This document shows, in pieces, positions 54,168 to 63,020 of a stretch of 64,000 nucleotides of DNA; position 1 is the first letter of the stretch, and every line of letters begins with the position of its first letter. The DNA is from Mesorhizobium sp. ORS 3324 (GTDB lineage Bacteria > Pseudomonadota > Alphaproteobacteria > Rhizobiales > Rhizobiaceae), in NCBI GenBank assembly GCA_000824825.2, contig LM655207.1, positions 30,760 to 94,759 of the forward strand, in the 5' to 3' direction. The translations under genes were made by a program, and so were the position numbers. The notes under the pieces are model-generated. The model ran no database searches, was not told the origin of the DNA, and was given only the letters and a program-made list of their open reading frames with translations.

Positions 54168-56163
54168 AAAATGCCTCGCCATTGGCGTCAGCAGTGTCGA
54201 ACCCGTGGACGATGCAACTGAGGAATTTCCCTATCTCGATGGGGCGGTCGTTGCAGCCGAGACGATCGGCCAATGGGCCCTGCATTCGGGTTTCGCGAAA
54301 TCGGACGTCTTAGTTCTGACAGACAAGGGTTCCAATCGAGTCACGGACAGGTCGTTGCAGGATGCCTTCGACAAGTTGCTGCCCGTAGGTTCGGCTGTCG
54401 ACCATTTCGTGTTGGCCTTCACGGGCCATGGCTTGACCGGCATTAATGACGACACGACCTATTGGCTGCTCAGTGACTCTCTCGACCAGGGCTACAATAT
54501 CTTCGTCGAGGATTTGCGACGGCAGCTTTATGCCTACGGCATCCAGCACCTTACGATCTTCAGCGATGCCTGTCGTGCGATCGCCAACAGCCGCGACCTT
54601 CGTGGTTTGCTACCAAGACCCGGTGTGCGTAAGCGACACCAGCCGCTGACGGACGCAATCGAGGTGGCACGCTTCAACGCCTGCCAGGATGTGGCAAGCG
54701 CTTTCATGGTGCGCGTGCCTGGCGCCGCCGCACCGGGCAAATGTATTTTCTCTGGCGTTTTGGCCGAGGCATTGTGGGGTCTTGTGCCGTCGGCATTTGA
54801 CGGATCGACCATCGACAGTTCCTCGCTCGGTCGGGGGCTGCGCGCCGCAGCCAAGGAACGGGCCAAGCAATATGACCTGACGCTAATTCCCAGCGGAAGC
54901 GCATTCTTCGACAAGGTGATCTACTTCGACAAGGAGGTCCCGCCCTTGCCGCCGAATCCTGAACTGGCGCCCTGGCCGCCGGCCAAGGTGGCTCAAACCG
55001 CCTCTGGTGCGGCTGCCGCACCTAACGTCGCCGAGCAGCCAATCCGAGATGTCTTCAAGTCTGTGCTTAGAGACCCAGAGACCCGGACCGCCATCCTCGG
55101 TGCCTCCTTTGGAATCAGCCATCCCGACATCGATACGAATGATTCGTTTCCAGGTCTGCCGAAAATTGCCAAACCGATAGTCGAAAGCGTCAGTTCGGCG
55201 CGTCTCAGGCTCGCCTCGCCCGAAATATCGAGGCACAGCAGGGAGGTGCTTTCCGACCAGTTGACTAGCCAACTAAAGGCACTGGAGGCACTCGCAGCTG
55301 GTGAGGCGCGCAGGAAAAAAGCAGACGAGCTGGGCGCGCACCTGCAGAATGCCGCTTGGCGTGGTGGCGACGACTATCCGGGACTCGTCTTCAACGATTA
55401 TGAGCCGAAACAAATTTGGTCCGAGAACTCATTTTACCCCTTCGTTGAGTGGTCGGGACAGGTCAAGTTCGTACCCGGTGACTCTGCAAGAGACAGTTTG
55501 TTGGTGGTTGAATTCTGGGACGGCCTGTTCGCTCCCGTTTGGTTCTATAGCGATCTGGTCTGCACGGTGTTGCGTGACAGGGATGGCGTCGCGGCGATAA
55601 GCTATCGTCACATCTACGGTGACGAAGCCAACACGAGCGTCGGCGCAAGCGCGATCAGCCAGTTAGTCACGGGCACTCTATCGGTCAAAGAAGTCGATAA
55701 GCTGGCGACCAGCCTCAGATACGAGAAGCATGCCAATCCCACGTTTGGCGCCATCGCAGCCTACTGCTACGACGTGACCGGAGATCTGAACTCCATTCGT
55801 CGCATGGCCGCCTACTATGGACAAAGGGACCAGGCTGCTCCCTACGACATTGTGTTCATGGGCATGATTGAGAATGACGGCACATTAGCGCGCGTGCCAA
55901 ACGTGCCCAAGGACAGACGCCGCCGGGAACGACCTGATTGGGTATCCGGTCGAATGGAGGCTGTCGACGTACGCGTCGCTGGCCGCTGTCCGTGGCTTCG
56001 TCAGGGTTGGGATTTTCTGAGTTCGCCCGAGGATTCGGAAAGACCTCTCGTCAACGATCTCGATCGGTTCCGTAAGCACCTGACGCGTTCTGTGTTTACC
56101 ACGCTGGACACGAGAGGCGGCAGGGAACTCGTCGAAAGGTGGCGACTGCGGCGAAATCTGTAA
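54160..56163 (+). CDS. Caspase-like (peptidase C14 type) protein, 667 aa
   Basis: 667 residues. Residues about 1-270 form a caspase-like p20/p10 domain. The catalytic His90 is in FVLAFTGHGLTG and Cys138 in HLTIFSDACRAI, with the strand before each conserved. After a Pro-rich linker (about 271-300), the C-terminal about 370 residues have no recognised domain; they include AARRKKADELGAHLQNAAWRG-like sequence, then a beta-rich part with WSGQVKFVPGDSARD. Start ATG 54160 overlaps the DUF2182 stop. Bacterial caspase-like proteases often act in immunity, cell death or development. The partner that activates it is not evident. Confidence 0.82.
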   Translation: MSRKCLAIGVSSVEPVDDATEEFPYLDGAVVAAETIGQWALHSGFAKSDVLVLTDKGSNRVTDRSLQDAFDKLLPVGSAVDHFVLAFTGHGLTGINDDTTYWLLSDSLDQGYNIFVEDLRRQLYAYGIQHLTIFSDACRAIANSRDLRGLLPRPGVRKRHQPLTDAIEVARFNACQDVASAFMVRVPGAAAPGKCIFSGVLAEALWGLVPSAFDGSTIDSSSLGRGLRAAAKERAKQYDLTLIPSGSAFFDKVIYFDKEVPPLPPNPELAPWPPAKVAQTASGAAAAPNVAEQPIRDVFKSVLRDPETRTAILGASFGISHPDIDTNDSFPGLPKIAKPIVESVSSARLRLASPEISRHSREVLSDQLTSQLKALEALAAGEARRKKADELGAHLQNAAWRGGDDYPGLVFNDYEPKQIWSENSFYPFVEWSGQVKFVPGDSARDSLLVVEFWDGLFAPVWFYSDLVCTVLRDRDGVAAISYRHIYGDEANTSVGASAISQLVTGTLSVKEVDKLATSLRYEKHANPTFGAIAAYCYDVTGDLNSIRRMAAYYGQRDQAAPYDIVFMGMIENDGTLARVPNVPKDRRRRERPDWVSGRMEAVDVRVAGRCPWLRQGWDFLSSPEDSERPLVNDLDRFRKHLTRSVFTTLDTRGGRELVERWRLRRNL

Positions 56164-56754
56164 GCTCGGCTACGGCGGAGCTTACTGCATAGCTTCCTTG
56201 CGGCGTCACCATCGCAGTTTCGTGCTGCGGCGAAGGACGACCTCATTCCAATGAGACTCCTGTCGCCACATACCTTAGCGCAGAATTTACCCGTACCCGC
56301 GAACGATCCAACATATGGCTGCCCAGCTGGCAGCCGGACTCCATTGGTGCAGCGTTCCGTAAACGCAAAAACCGCCCTGTTAGACCGGGACGGTTATAGA
56401 TTTATGATAAAATTGGTTGCGGGGACTGGATACGGGACCGTGACCCCGTGGTTGAGAACTCCCCTCAGCATACGAACGCAGGACTATACTGACGGGGTCC
56501 CTTGACGGTCTCGCCGTAGACGGCCAGCGCCGATCAAGCTGCTCCGTTTCGGATTGAGAAATTCCAATCTCCTTCACAAACGCGAGCAATTCGGCCGGAG
56601 GTGCGACCCAGAAAGTTCGAAAAGCTTTACCCCTGGCAGATTAGATGACCTCCGGGTTAGCCGCTCGTCCCCGCGCATATGAAGTGATACGCGGCCCGCT
56701 TCTGGTTTCGCTCCATTGTGTCGTTCCGCACGTCAGGCCGATGGCTGGATCGGC
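56164..56754. other. Boundary region, contains att-like repeat
   Basis: 591 bp between the caspase-like gene and the SDR gene, containing the second att-like repeat (56361-56426). The spurious short frame starting MIKLVAGTGYGT at 56403 is antisense of a tRNA-like end, not a gene. Probably the junction between accessory DNA and the ABC operon region. Confidence 0.55.
56361..56426. repeat. Long direct repeat with tRNA-3'-end core, copy 2
   Basis: 66 bp, AAACGCAAAAACCGCC at the start and ATTGGTTGCGGGGAC at the end, the same orientation and about 90% the same as 38159-38225. After the shared part it continues TGGAT, which also fits the initiator tRNA in antisense for 5 more bases, then diverges. 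Together the copies bracket 18 kb that includes the QS cluster. Confidence 0.8.
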
Positions 56755-57483
56755 TCACCGGCAGGTGTAGCCGCCGTCGATGGGCAGATGGATGCCGGTG
56801 ATCATCGAGGCGGCGTCGCTGAGCAGGAAGACGATCGGGCCGGCGACCTCGTCCTCAGTCGCCCAGCGCCCGAGCGGCATCTGCTTCAGGAACGGCTCGG
56901 CGACATGCGGTTGGCTCCAGTGGCCGGATGAGATCGGCGTCATGACCACGGTCGGGTTCACGCTGTTGACGCGAATGTTGTATTTGCCCAGCTCCAGCGC
57001 CGAGCAGCGGGTAATGTTTTCCAGCGCCGCCTTGGACGAGCCGTAGGAAATATGGCCTTCGAGCGCGACCAATGCCGCCTGGCTGGAGACGTTGACGATC
57101 GCGCCGCCCTTGCCGATCGCCACCATCTGGCGCGTGGCGTATTTGGTGACAAGCAGCGCGCCGCGCGCATTGATGGTGATGACCTTGTCGAAGATGGCGA
57201 TGTCGGTGTCCATCGGCGTCGCGATCTCGCCGCCGAAGCCGCCGCAATTGACCACGCCCCAGAGATCGAGGCCTTCGAGCGCGTCGCGGATCTCGTCCTC
57301 GGAAGCGAGGTCGAAGGTGACTGTCCGGCACCCGGTTTCCCTGGCGATGGCATCGAGCACCGCCTGCGAGCGGCCGGCCGCGATCACATTGGCATTGGCC
57401 CGCACCAGATGCCGCACGGTGGCGCCGCCAATGCCGCCGCTGCCGCCCGTCACCAGAATGTTGCGTCCGTGAAAATCCGTCAT
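56755..57483 (-). CDS. SDR-family dehydrogenase, L-xylulose-reductase-like
   Basis: 242 residues from ATG 57483. Short-chain dehydrogenase: cofactor motif TGGSGGIGG (about 12-20), NVSSQ with catalytic Ser (about 134), then GHISYGSSKAALE with the catalytic Tyr-x3-Lys (about 150-158). SVNPTVVMTP (about 180) resembles dicarbonyl/L-xylulose reductase (DCXR) types. In the sugar ABC operon it would oxidise or reduce the imported polyol or sugar. Ends IDGGYTCR, the normal SDR end. It is 31 bases downstream of the ABC ATPase. Confidence 0.88.
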   Translation of the reverse strand: MTDFHGRNILVTGGSGGIGGATVRHLVRANANVIAAGRSQAVLDAIARETGCRTVTFDLASEDEIRDALEGLDLWGVVNCGGFGGEIATPMDTDIAIFDKVITINARGALLVTKYATRQMVAIGKGGAIVNVSSQAALVALEGHISYGSSKAALENITRCSALELGKYNIRVNSVNPTVVMTPISSGHWSQPHVAEPFLKQMPLGRWATEDEVAGPIVFLLSDAASMITGIHLPIDGGYTCR

Positions 57484-57514
57484 GGTTTCCCTCTCGTGAT
57501 GTCGTAAGATCGTG

Positions 57515-58621
57515 TCAGGCGGGCTCGGTGGCTGCCGCCGTGTCGGAAATTCTTTGGCCGGCCTTGTCGAAGAGATGGCAGGCGCCGGGCGGCAGAGAGA
57601 TCGCGATGCGATCGCCGGCGCGTACCATACGGCCGCCGCTGTCGCGAATGACAAGGCTCTCCTCTCCGTCACGCACATGAATGAAAGTGTCGCTGCCCAG
57701 AAGCTCGACCACGCTGGCTTTCAGGGCGACCGCATCGGCCTGACCTTCGGCGGCAAGCACGATGTGCTCCGGCCGAATACCCACGGTCACTTCGGCGCCC
57801 GGCTGGGGCGGCTTCGAAACGGACATCCGAAGGGAAAACCCGAGGTCCAGGCTGACCATGGCCTGATCGCCCTCAGCCGAAGCGACGCGGCCCTTCAGGA
57901 AATTCATTGCCGGCGAGCCGATGAAGCCGGCGACGAACAGATTGGCCGGCCGGTGGTAGAGGTCGAGTGGGGCGCCGACCTGCTCGATGCGGCCGCCATT
58001 CATGACGACGATGCGGTCGGCCAGCGTCATCGCCTCGACTTGGTCATGCGTGACATAGACCATGGTGGAGGCGAGCTCGGCCTTCAGCCGCGCGATCTCG
58101 ACGCGCATGCCGACCCGCAGCGCCGCGTCGAGATTGGAGAGCGGCTCGTCGAGCAGGAAGAGCTTCGGCTTGCGGGTCATGGCGCGGCCAATGGCGACGC
58201 GCTGGCGCTGGCCGCCGGAGAGCTCGCGCGGCTTGCGCTTGAGATAGGAGCCGAGCCGCAGCTTCTCGGCGGCGCGGCCGACGCGTTCGGTGATTTCGGC
58301 GAGCGGTGTGCGGGCGATCTTCAGGCCGAAGCCGATGTTGCGGCCGACATCCATATGAGGATAAAGCGCGTAGGACTGGAACACCATGGCGACGCCCCGC
58401 TCCGGCGGCTCGGCGTCGCTCATGTCGACGCCGTCGACGAGGATGCGGCCGGAGCTGATCGGCTCCAGCCCGGCGATGATCCGAAGCAGCGTGGACTTGC
58501 CGCAGCCGGACGGTCCGACCAGCACGCAGAATTCGCCGTCCTCGATGGTCAGCGACAGTTCCGGGATGACCGTGGTGTGGCCGAAGGCCTTGGTGATCTT
58601 GTCGATCGAAAGCGTCGCCAT
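57515..58621 (-). CDS. ABC transporter ATP-binding protein (MalK/UgpC type)
   Basis: 368 residues. Walker A GPSGCGKST (about 37-45), Q-loop VFQSYALYP (about 80-88), signature LSGGQRQRVAIGRAM (about 134-148), Walker B LFLLDEPLSNLDA (about 154-166) and the H-loop VTHDQ (about 190-194). After about 235 the C-terminal TOBE regulatory domain follows (VGIRPEHIVLA near 282). This is the ATPase of carbohydrate importers of the CUT1 class. It starts 4 bases after the downstream permease stop. Confidence 0.95.
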   Translation of the reverse strand: MATLSIDKITKAFGHTTVIPELSLTIEDGEFCVLVGPSGCGKSTLLRIIAGLEPISSGRILVDGVDMSDAEPPERGVAMVFQSYALYPHMDVGRNIGFGLKIARTPLAEITERVGRAAEKLRLGSYLKRKPRELSGGQRQRVAIGRAMTRKPKLFLLDEPLSNLDAALRVGMRVEIARLKAELASTMVYVTHDQVEAMTLADRIVVMNGGRIEQVGAPLDLYHRPANLFVAGFIGSPAMNFLKGRVASAEGDQAMVSLDLGFSLRMSVSKPPQPGAEVTVGIRPEHIVLAAEGQADAVALKASVVELLGSDTFIHVRDGEESLVIRDSGGRMVRAGDRIAISLPPGACHLFDKAGQRISDTAAATEPA

Positions 58622-58625
58622 CGGC

Positions 58626-59462
58626 CTAGCCTTTCACCGCGCCGGCCAGCAGGCCGCGCACGAAGGCGCGCTGCACCAGCACATAAAGCAGGATCAAGGG
58701 GAGCGCGATCAGCGTCAGGACCGCGAAGAGCGCGCCGGGGTTGGCCATGTAGAACCCGGAATATTGCATCGGTACGATGGTGAGCGTCTTCATCTCGCTC
58801 TTGGTCAGCACGATCAAGGCGAGGAAGAACTCGTTCCAGGTGACGATGAACTGCCAGATGGTGACGAAGACCAGCGCAGGCCGCACCAGCGGCAGGGCGA
58901 CGTGCCAGTAGGTCTGCCAGGCGTTGCAGCCGTCGACGCGCGCCGCCTCGAAGAGCTCGCGCGGCGCGTCTTCCATGAAGGCCTTAAGGATCACCATGGC
59001 GAAAGGCACGCCGAGCGCCGCATAGGGCAGGATAAGGCCGATATAGGTGTTCACCCAGCCGAAGGTCTTGAGCAGGATCGCCAAGGGCAGAACCATGGAG
59101 GCAAGCGGCACCATCAGCGTGGTGAGCAGCGTCGTGTAGAGCAGCATCGAGCCCTTCAGCCGCAGGATCGCGCAGGAGAAGGCAAAGAGCGAGGAGACTG
59201 CGACGACGATCGCCACTGTCGCCACGGTGATGATCAGGCTGTTCAAGAAAATGCCGCCCAGCGGATTGTCGCGGATCACGGTGACGAAATTGTCGAAGGT
59301 CACCGGCCAGGTGAACAAGGCGGCATCGAAGGCCTGCGCCGGGGTACGCAGGCCGATCGAGAGCATGTAGACCTGCGGGATCATCCAGAAGCCGAGCACG
59401 ACGAAGAGAACCGCATGGATGACCACGCCGCGGATGCGGTTGCGGGAAAGAAGCGTCATCAT
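58626..59462 (-). CDS. Carbohydrate ABC permease (MalG type)
   Basis: 278 residues, six membrane helices. EAA loop: EAARVDGCNAWQTYWHVALP (about 171-190) faces the ATPase. N-terminal start MMTLLSRNRIRGV overlaps the stop of the MalF-type permease by 4 bases (ATGA). Forms the inner-membrane channel with the other permease. Confidence 0.94.
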   Translation of the reverse strand: MMTLLSRNRIRGVVIHAVLFVVLGFWMIPQVYMLSIGLRTPAQAFDAALFTWPVTFDNFVTVIRDNPLGGIFLNSLIITVATVAIVVAVSSLFAFSCAILRLKGSMLLYTTLLTTLMVPLASMVLPLAILLKTFGWVNTYIGLILPYAALGVPFAMVILKAFMEDAPRELFEAARVDGCNAWQTYWHVALPLVRPALVFVTIWQFIVTWNEFFLALIVLTKSEMKTLTIVPMQYSGFYMANPGALFAVLTLIALPLILLYVLVQRAFVRGLLAGAVKG

Positions 59463-60412
59463 GGCTCGTCCTTCCCGGCGGGCGACAGGCGGGCGCCCAG
59501 CAGCGCGATCTGGACCAGCGACAGCACCAACGCAATGACCAGCACGATGACGGAAAGGGCTGCGCCGCTGGCGGTGTCGCCCAGGACGAAGCTCTGCTTG
59601 AAGATGAAGGTGCCGAAGACTTCGCTCGCCCGGTTCGGGCCGCCGCCGGTCATCAGATGTACGATCGGAAAGGTCTGCAGCGTGCCGATGACGCCGAGCA
59701 GCAGCAGCGACTTCGTCGCCGGCGAAAGCATTGGCACGATGACGTGGACGCCCAGCCGCCAGCCCCTAGCGCCGTCGATGCGGGCGGCGTCCAGCACCTC
59801 GCTCGGCAGGTTGGCGATGCCGGCGATATACATCAGCATCGAGAAGCCAGTCCATTGCCAGATGTTGACGACAATCAGCGCGTAGATCGCGGTCTTCGGG
59901 TCACCGATCGGCGACGTCATCATGACGATGCCGACATGCTTCAGATATTCCTGGGCGATGCCGTAGTAGGGCGCGTAGATCTGCACCCAGACCAGGCTTA
60001 TGACCGAGACCGAGGTCACCACCGGCAGGAAGAACATGGTGCGAAAGAAGCCGCGCAGGGCGTGGGTGTGTCGCTCGATGAAATAGGCGAGCAGCCCGCC
60101 GATCAGCATCTGCACGGGAATGGTGATGATGCCCCACAGCACCATGTTGCGCACCACGATCCAGAAGGTCGGATCACTGAGGATGGTCGTGTAATTGGCG
60201 AAGCCGGCAAAGACGGCGCGGCCGTCTGCGGTGCCGGTGTAAAGGCTTTCGCCCGCGACCCACAGGATCGGATAGGCGATGAAGACGACAAAGAGCAGGG
60301 TCGCCGGCAGGGCGAAGAGATAGACCGTCGAAGCTTTCGATGCCGATCGCCGTTTCGCCGCCTGGACGGCGGTTCCGGCTCGCATGGCCTCTGCGCTCAT
60401 GATGCTCGCCAT
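59459..60412 (-). CDS. Carbohydrate ABC permease (MalF type)
   Basis: 317 residues from ATG 60412 (MASIMSAEAM); an internal ATG at 60400 is the alternative. Six membrane helices preceded by a basic N-terminus, and the EAA loop DAARIDGARGWRLGVHVIVP (about 209-228). The two permeases with MalK and the binding protein form one CUT1 importer. A stable hairpin lies in the gap to the binding-protein gene upstream (60447-60470). Confidence 0.93.
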   Translation of the reverse strand: MASIMSAEAMRAGTAVQAAKRRSASKASTVYLFALPATLLFVVFIAYPILWVAGESLYTGTADGRAVFAGFANYTTILSDPTFWIVVRNMVLWGIITIPVQMLIGGLLAYFIERHTHALRGFFRTMFFLPVVTSVSVISLVWVQIYAPYYGIAQEYLKHVGIVMMTSPIGDPKTAIYALIVVNIWQWTGFSMLMYIAGIANLPSEVLDAARIDGARGWRLGVHVIVPMLSPATKSLLLLGVIGTLQTFPIVHLMTGGGPNRASEVFGTFIFKQSFVLGDTASGAALSVIVLVIALVLSLVQIALLGARLSPAGKDEP

Positions 60413-60446
60413 CTTAACTGAAAAAGGACCGGCACTGAAGGAAAGA

Positions 60447-60470
60447 GCCGGGCGCGTTTCCACGCCCGGC
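60447..60470. terminator. Intercistronic stem-loop after binding-protein gene
   Basis: GCCGGGCG (60447-60454) and CGCCCGGC (60463-60470) form an 8-bp GC stem in the 71-bp gap between the binding protein and the permeases. Such hairpins often protect or partly terminate so that the binding protein is made in excess. That role is inferred. Confidence 0.5.
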
Positions 60471-60483
60471 AGTTGGTCTTGGG

Positions 60484-61773
60484 TTATTTCGCGGCAAGGG
60501 CTTTCTCGCTCGCCGCCTGGACGGCGGCCAGGGCCGCTTCCGGCTCTGTGCTGCCGGCGGCGACGCCGGCCAACGCATTGTCCAGCGCCTCGGCGACGGC
60601 GGGCGAGGCGAAGCGCTGGTTCTCGGCCTTCGGCAAGTCGGCCATGAAGCGGGCCGACATGTCCTTGACATGGTCGGTGATGTCACCCTTTGGCGCATTG
60701 CCGTCGAAGGCCGGCAGGTCGTTGAGGTCGTTCAGCGCTTCCTGCAGGCCGACGCCGTTGGTGAACTCGGCCAGGAAGGTCCAGGCTTCCGGATTCTTGC
60801 CGCCGTTCTTGGTCAGGCCGTAGCCGATATCGATGCCGCCGACCGGCGGGCTGGCGGAATTGCCGTCCTTGACCGGGGGCATGTAGAAGAAATCGAAGCC
60901 CTCCATGTTCTGCACGAACTCGGAAAGCGGCGGCGGGAACTTGCTTTCCTGCATCCACCAGGAGCCCAGCGCCATCATGCCGACCTTGCCTTGCGCGAAG
61001 AGTTGCGCGCCGGTCGGATAGGCATGGGCGCCCAGCGCGCCTTGCTGGAAGATGCCGTCGTCGAAAAGGCCTTTCCAGGCCTTCATCGCGGCGACCAGCT
61101 CGGGCGCCGTCCACGGCGACTCGCCGGCCTGCGCCTTGTCGACGATGCCGGGCGAGAACTGGTTGGCGAGCATCAGGAAGACGTTTTCGTTCTGCCAGCC
61201 ATCGGCCGCGCCCTGGAACATCGGGATGTAGCCGCCATCCGTTAGCGCCTTGGCCGCAGCCTTGAGGTCGGCATAGGTCTTCGGCGGAGACAGGTTGAGC
61301 TTCTCGAAGATCTTGCGGTTGTACCAGATGCAGAGCACCTGCGATTCCTGCGGGATGATGTAATAGTTCTCATCGCCCTTGGGATTGCCCATCAGCATCT
61401 GCTTGCGGTTGACGGGGAAGATCTTCTCCGCCCATTTGTCGCCCCACTGCTTGGCGGCGCGTTCGTTCACCGCTTCCAGATTTTCGCGATATTGCTGGGT
61501 GAGCGAGCCGGGCTGCAGGCCGATCACGTCGGGCAGGCTGCCCGACGCGGCAGCGGCCTTGAGCGCGGTGATGTATTCGGGCGAATAGTTGTAATAGGTG
61601 TATTTGACTTTGATGTCGGGATGGGCCTTCTCGAAGGCAGCGATCGATTTCTCCATCGTGCTCTGGACGAACCAGGACCAGACGGTCACCTCTTTCTGCT
61701 CGGCATTGGCAAAAGCGGAATAAAGCGCTGCGGCGAGGATCGTCGTCGCAAGAAACAGCATTTTTCTCATCAT
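60484..61773 (-). CDS. Sugar ABC extracellular solute-binding protein
   Basis: 429 residues with a signal peptide (MMRKMLFLATTILAAALYSA then cleavage after ANA). Family 1 solute-binding protein: VTVWSWFVQSTMEKSIAAFE near 30 and ALKAAAASGSLPDVIGLQPG near 70. It captures the carbohydrate in the periplasm. Two ATGs lie next to GGGAGG; 61773 or 61770 could be used. It is the second gene of the operon, after the barrel gene. Confidence 0.93.
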   Translation of the reverse strand: MMRKMLFLATTILAAALYSAFANAEQKEVTVWSWFVQSTMEKSIAAFEKAHPDIKVKYTYYNYSPEYITALKAAAASGSLPDVIGLQPGSLTQQYRENLEAVNERAAKQWGDKWAEKIFPVNRKQMLMGNPKGDENYYIIPQESQVLCIWYNRKIFEKLNLSPPKTYADLKAAAKALTDGGYIPMFQGAADGWQNENVFLMLANQFSPGIVDKAQAGESPWTAPELVAAMKAWKGLFDDGIFQQGALGAHAYPTGAQLFAQGKVGMMALGSWWMQESKFPPPLSEFVQNMEGFDFFYMPPVKDGNSASPPVGGIDIGYGLTKNGGKNPEAWTFLAEFTNGVGLQEALNDLNDLPAFDGNAPKGDITDHVKDMSARFMADLPKAENQRFASPAVAEALDNALAGVAAGSTEPEAALAAVQAASEKALAAK

Positions 61774-61860
61774 ATTCCTCCCTTTTTCAGTTCCCAAACG
61801 ATGCGCGCCGCGAGCCTCCATCTCGCGGACACCGTGACCCGTCGCCGGATCATTCAAACG

Positions 61861-61903
61861 CGACGGCTGTGCCGTCGTCGCAAATGCGACGGCTCTGCCG
61901 TCG
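61861..61903. repeat. Twin 17-nt hairpins
   Basis: CGACGGC-TGT-GCCGTCG at 61861-61877 and CGACGGC-TCT-GCCGTCG at 61887-61903, two tandem near-identical stem-loops in the gap between the barrel gene and the binding-protein gene. Possibly a processing or attenuation element, or a small dispersed repeat. Confidence 0.7.
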
Positions 61904-61913
61904 CGCGCTGATC

Positions 61914-62930
61914 TTACGCCGCTTTGGCGGCTGCTTCGGTTAGCACCTCCTCGGTAATCGCGCGGTCGTCGGCGAGCGGCCGGTTCGGCGTCAGCCCGAG
62001 CTTCTGCAACTCGTCGTGATAGGCGCGCACGGCCTCTTCCGGCGCGATCGTGCCGTCGGCAACCGCGCGCATCAGGACGATGAGCTGCAGCGGCGCCTCA
62101 GCGAGGTTGATCTTGCGACCGAACAGTGCGAGGCGCGCGCCGTAACGCTCCGATTGGGCGACGAGCTCGAAGGTGTCGCGCGTCGTGCCGGCGCCGCCGC
62201 CGAGCACGCCGACGATCAGCTCGGTGTCGAAGCTTGCGAGTTCTTCCAGCGCCTTCGGACCGTTATAGGCGGTCTTCAGGAACAGCGGGCGTTCGGCCTT
62301 CGGCACGCTCGCCAGCGACTTGATAATGTTGTCGTTGACGAATTCGCCGATCTGGTCTCGGCTGAAGCCGAGGTCGATGCTCGGATTGAAGACCTCGTAG
62401 AAATACTTGAAGCCGACGCGAGCCGCTTGGGCACGGAAGTCGGCAAAGGCGTTCAGGGTGGAGACGTCACGCTCGACGTCGTTGCTGAAGGAAACCGAAT
62501 AGAGGGCAAGGTCGGTGCCATGCGCGGGATAATTGGCGATGGCGCGCGCCAGATTGGTGTCGCGGAAGGGCACCGAGGCGGTCTGGGTGTAGGTACCATG
62601 GCGCACGGCGCCCCAGCACATGGTTTCCAGATTGCCGCGGATGGCGGGCTTCACCTCGCTGCCGAAGAAAGCGCCGCGCTCGTCGAGAAGCTCGAGATTG
62701 GACTGCGACACCAGCATGATGTCGACAACGTCCTGTTTGATGATCTCTTCGATCTGGGCAATGAATTCCTGGCGGCTGCGGCGGCGCGGCGGCTTGGCCG
62801 AATAGTCGAAGCCGGTGGCGGTCACGCCGGCGCCGACATCGCTGTCCTTGGCATCGGCGATGACGAAATCGGCCCGCGTGTAACGGCCGGCACGGATGTT
62901 CGCCAGCTTCCTGTCCAATCTCGTGACCAT
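61914..62930 (-). CDS. Beta/alpha-barrel-type protein of sugar operon
   Basis: 338 residues from ATG 62930 with GAGGAAG upstream. Aldolase-like barrel pattern without a family I can name precisely: ADFVIADAKDSDVGAGVTAT near 20, QDVVDIMLVSQSNLELLDER near 60, FKYFYEVFNPSIDLGF near 170 and FDTELIVGVLGGGAGTTRDT near 235. It is the first gene of the ABC operon, so a role in catabolism of the imported sugar is likely. A metal or Schiff-base residue cannot be identified with confidence. Confidence 0.65.
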   Translation of the reverse strand: MVTRLDRKLANIRAGRYTRADFVIADAKDSDVGAGVTATGFDYSAKPPRRRSRQEFIAQIEEIIKQDVVDIMLVSQSNLELLDERGAFFGSEVKPAIRGNLETMCWGAVRHGTYTQTASVPFRDTNLARAIANYPAHGTDLALYSVSFSNDVERDVSTLNAFADFRAQAARVGFKYFYEVFNPSIDLGFSRDQIGEFVNDNIIKSLASVPKAERPLFLKTAYNGPKALEELASFDTELIVGVLGGGAGTTRDTFELVAQSERYGARLALFGRKINLAEAPLQLIVLMRAVADGTIAPEEAVRAYHDELQKLGLTPNRPLADDRAITEEVLTEAAAKAA

Positions 62931-62990
62931 GATCTTCCTCGGTGAAATCTGCTGTGCGCCGCCGCGATGTCGCGGTCCGAGCGTGCCGCC

Positions 62991-63020
62991 ACTATGGCAA
63001 AAGTTATCATAATCTGTCAA
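62991..63020 (-). promoter_or_regulatory. Candidate promoter of ABC operon
   Basis: On the minus strand TTGACA (63020-63015) is followed after 18 bases by CATAGT (62996-62991), about 60 bp before the barrel gene start. The -35 is a consensus match and the -10 is weak. The stretch around it, with GTTATCATAA and ATAGCTATCTAAC, is also AT-rich and could hold an operator. Confidence 0.4.

Noticed and set aside
56403-56505. Small frames beginning MIKLVAGT at 38203 and 56403
   Set aside because: These are the well-known false peptides from antisense of a tRNA end (here a truncated tRNA-like core), not proteins.
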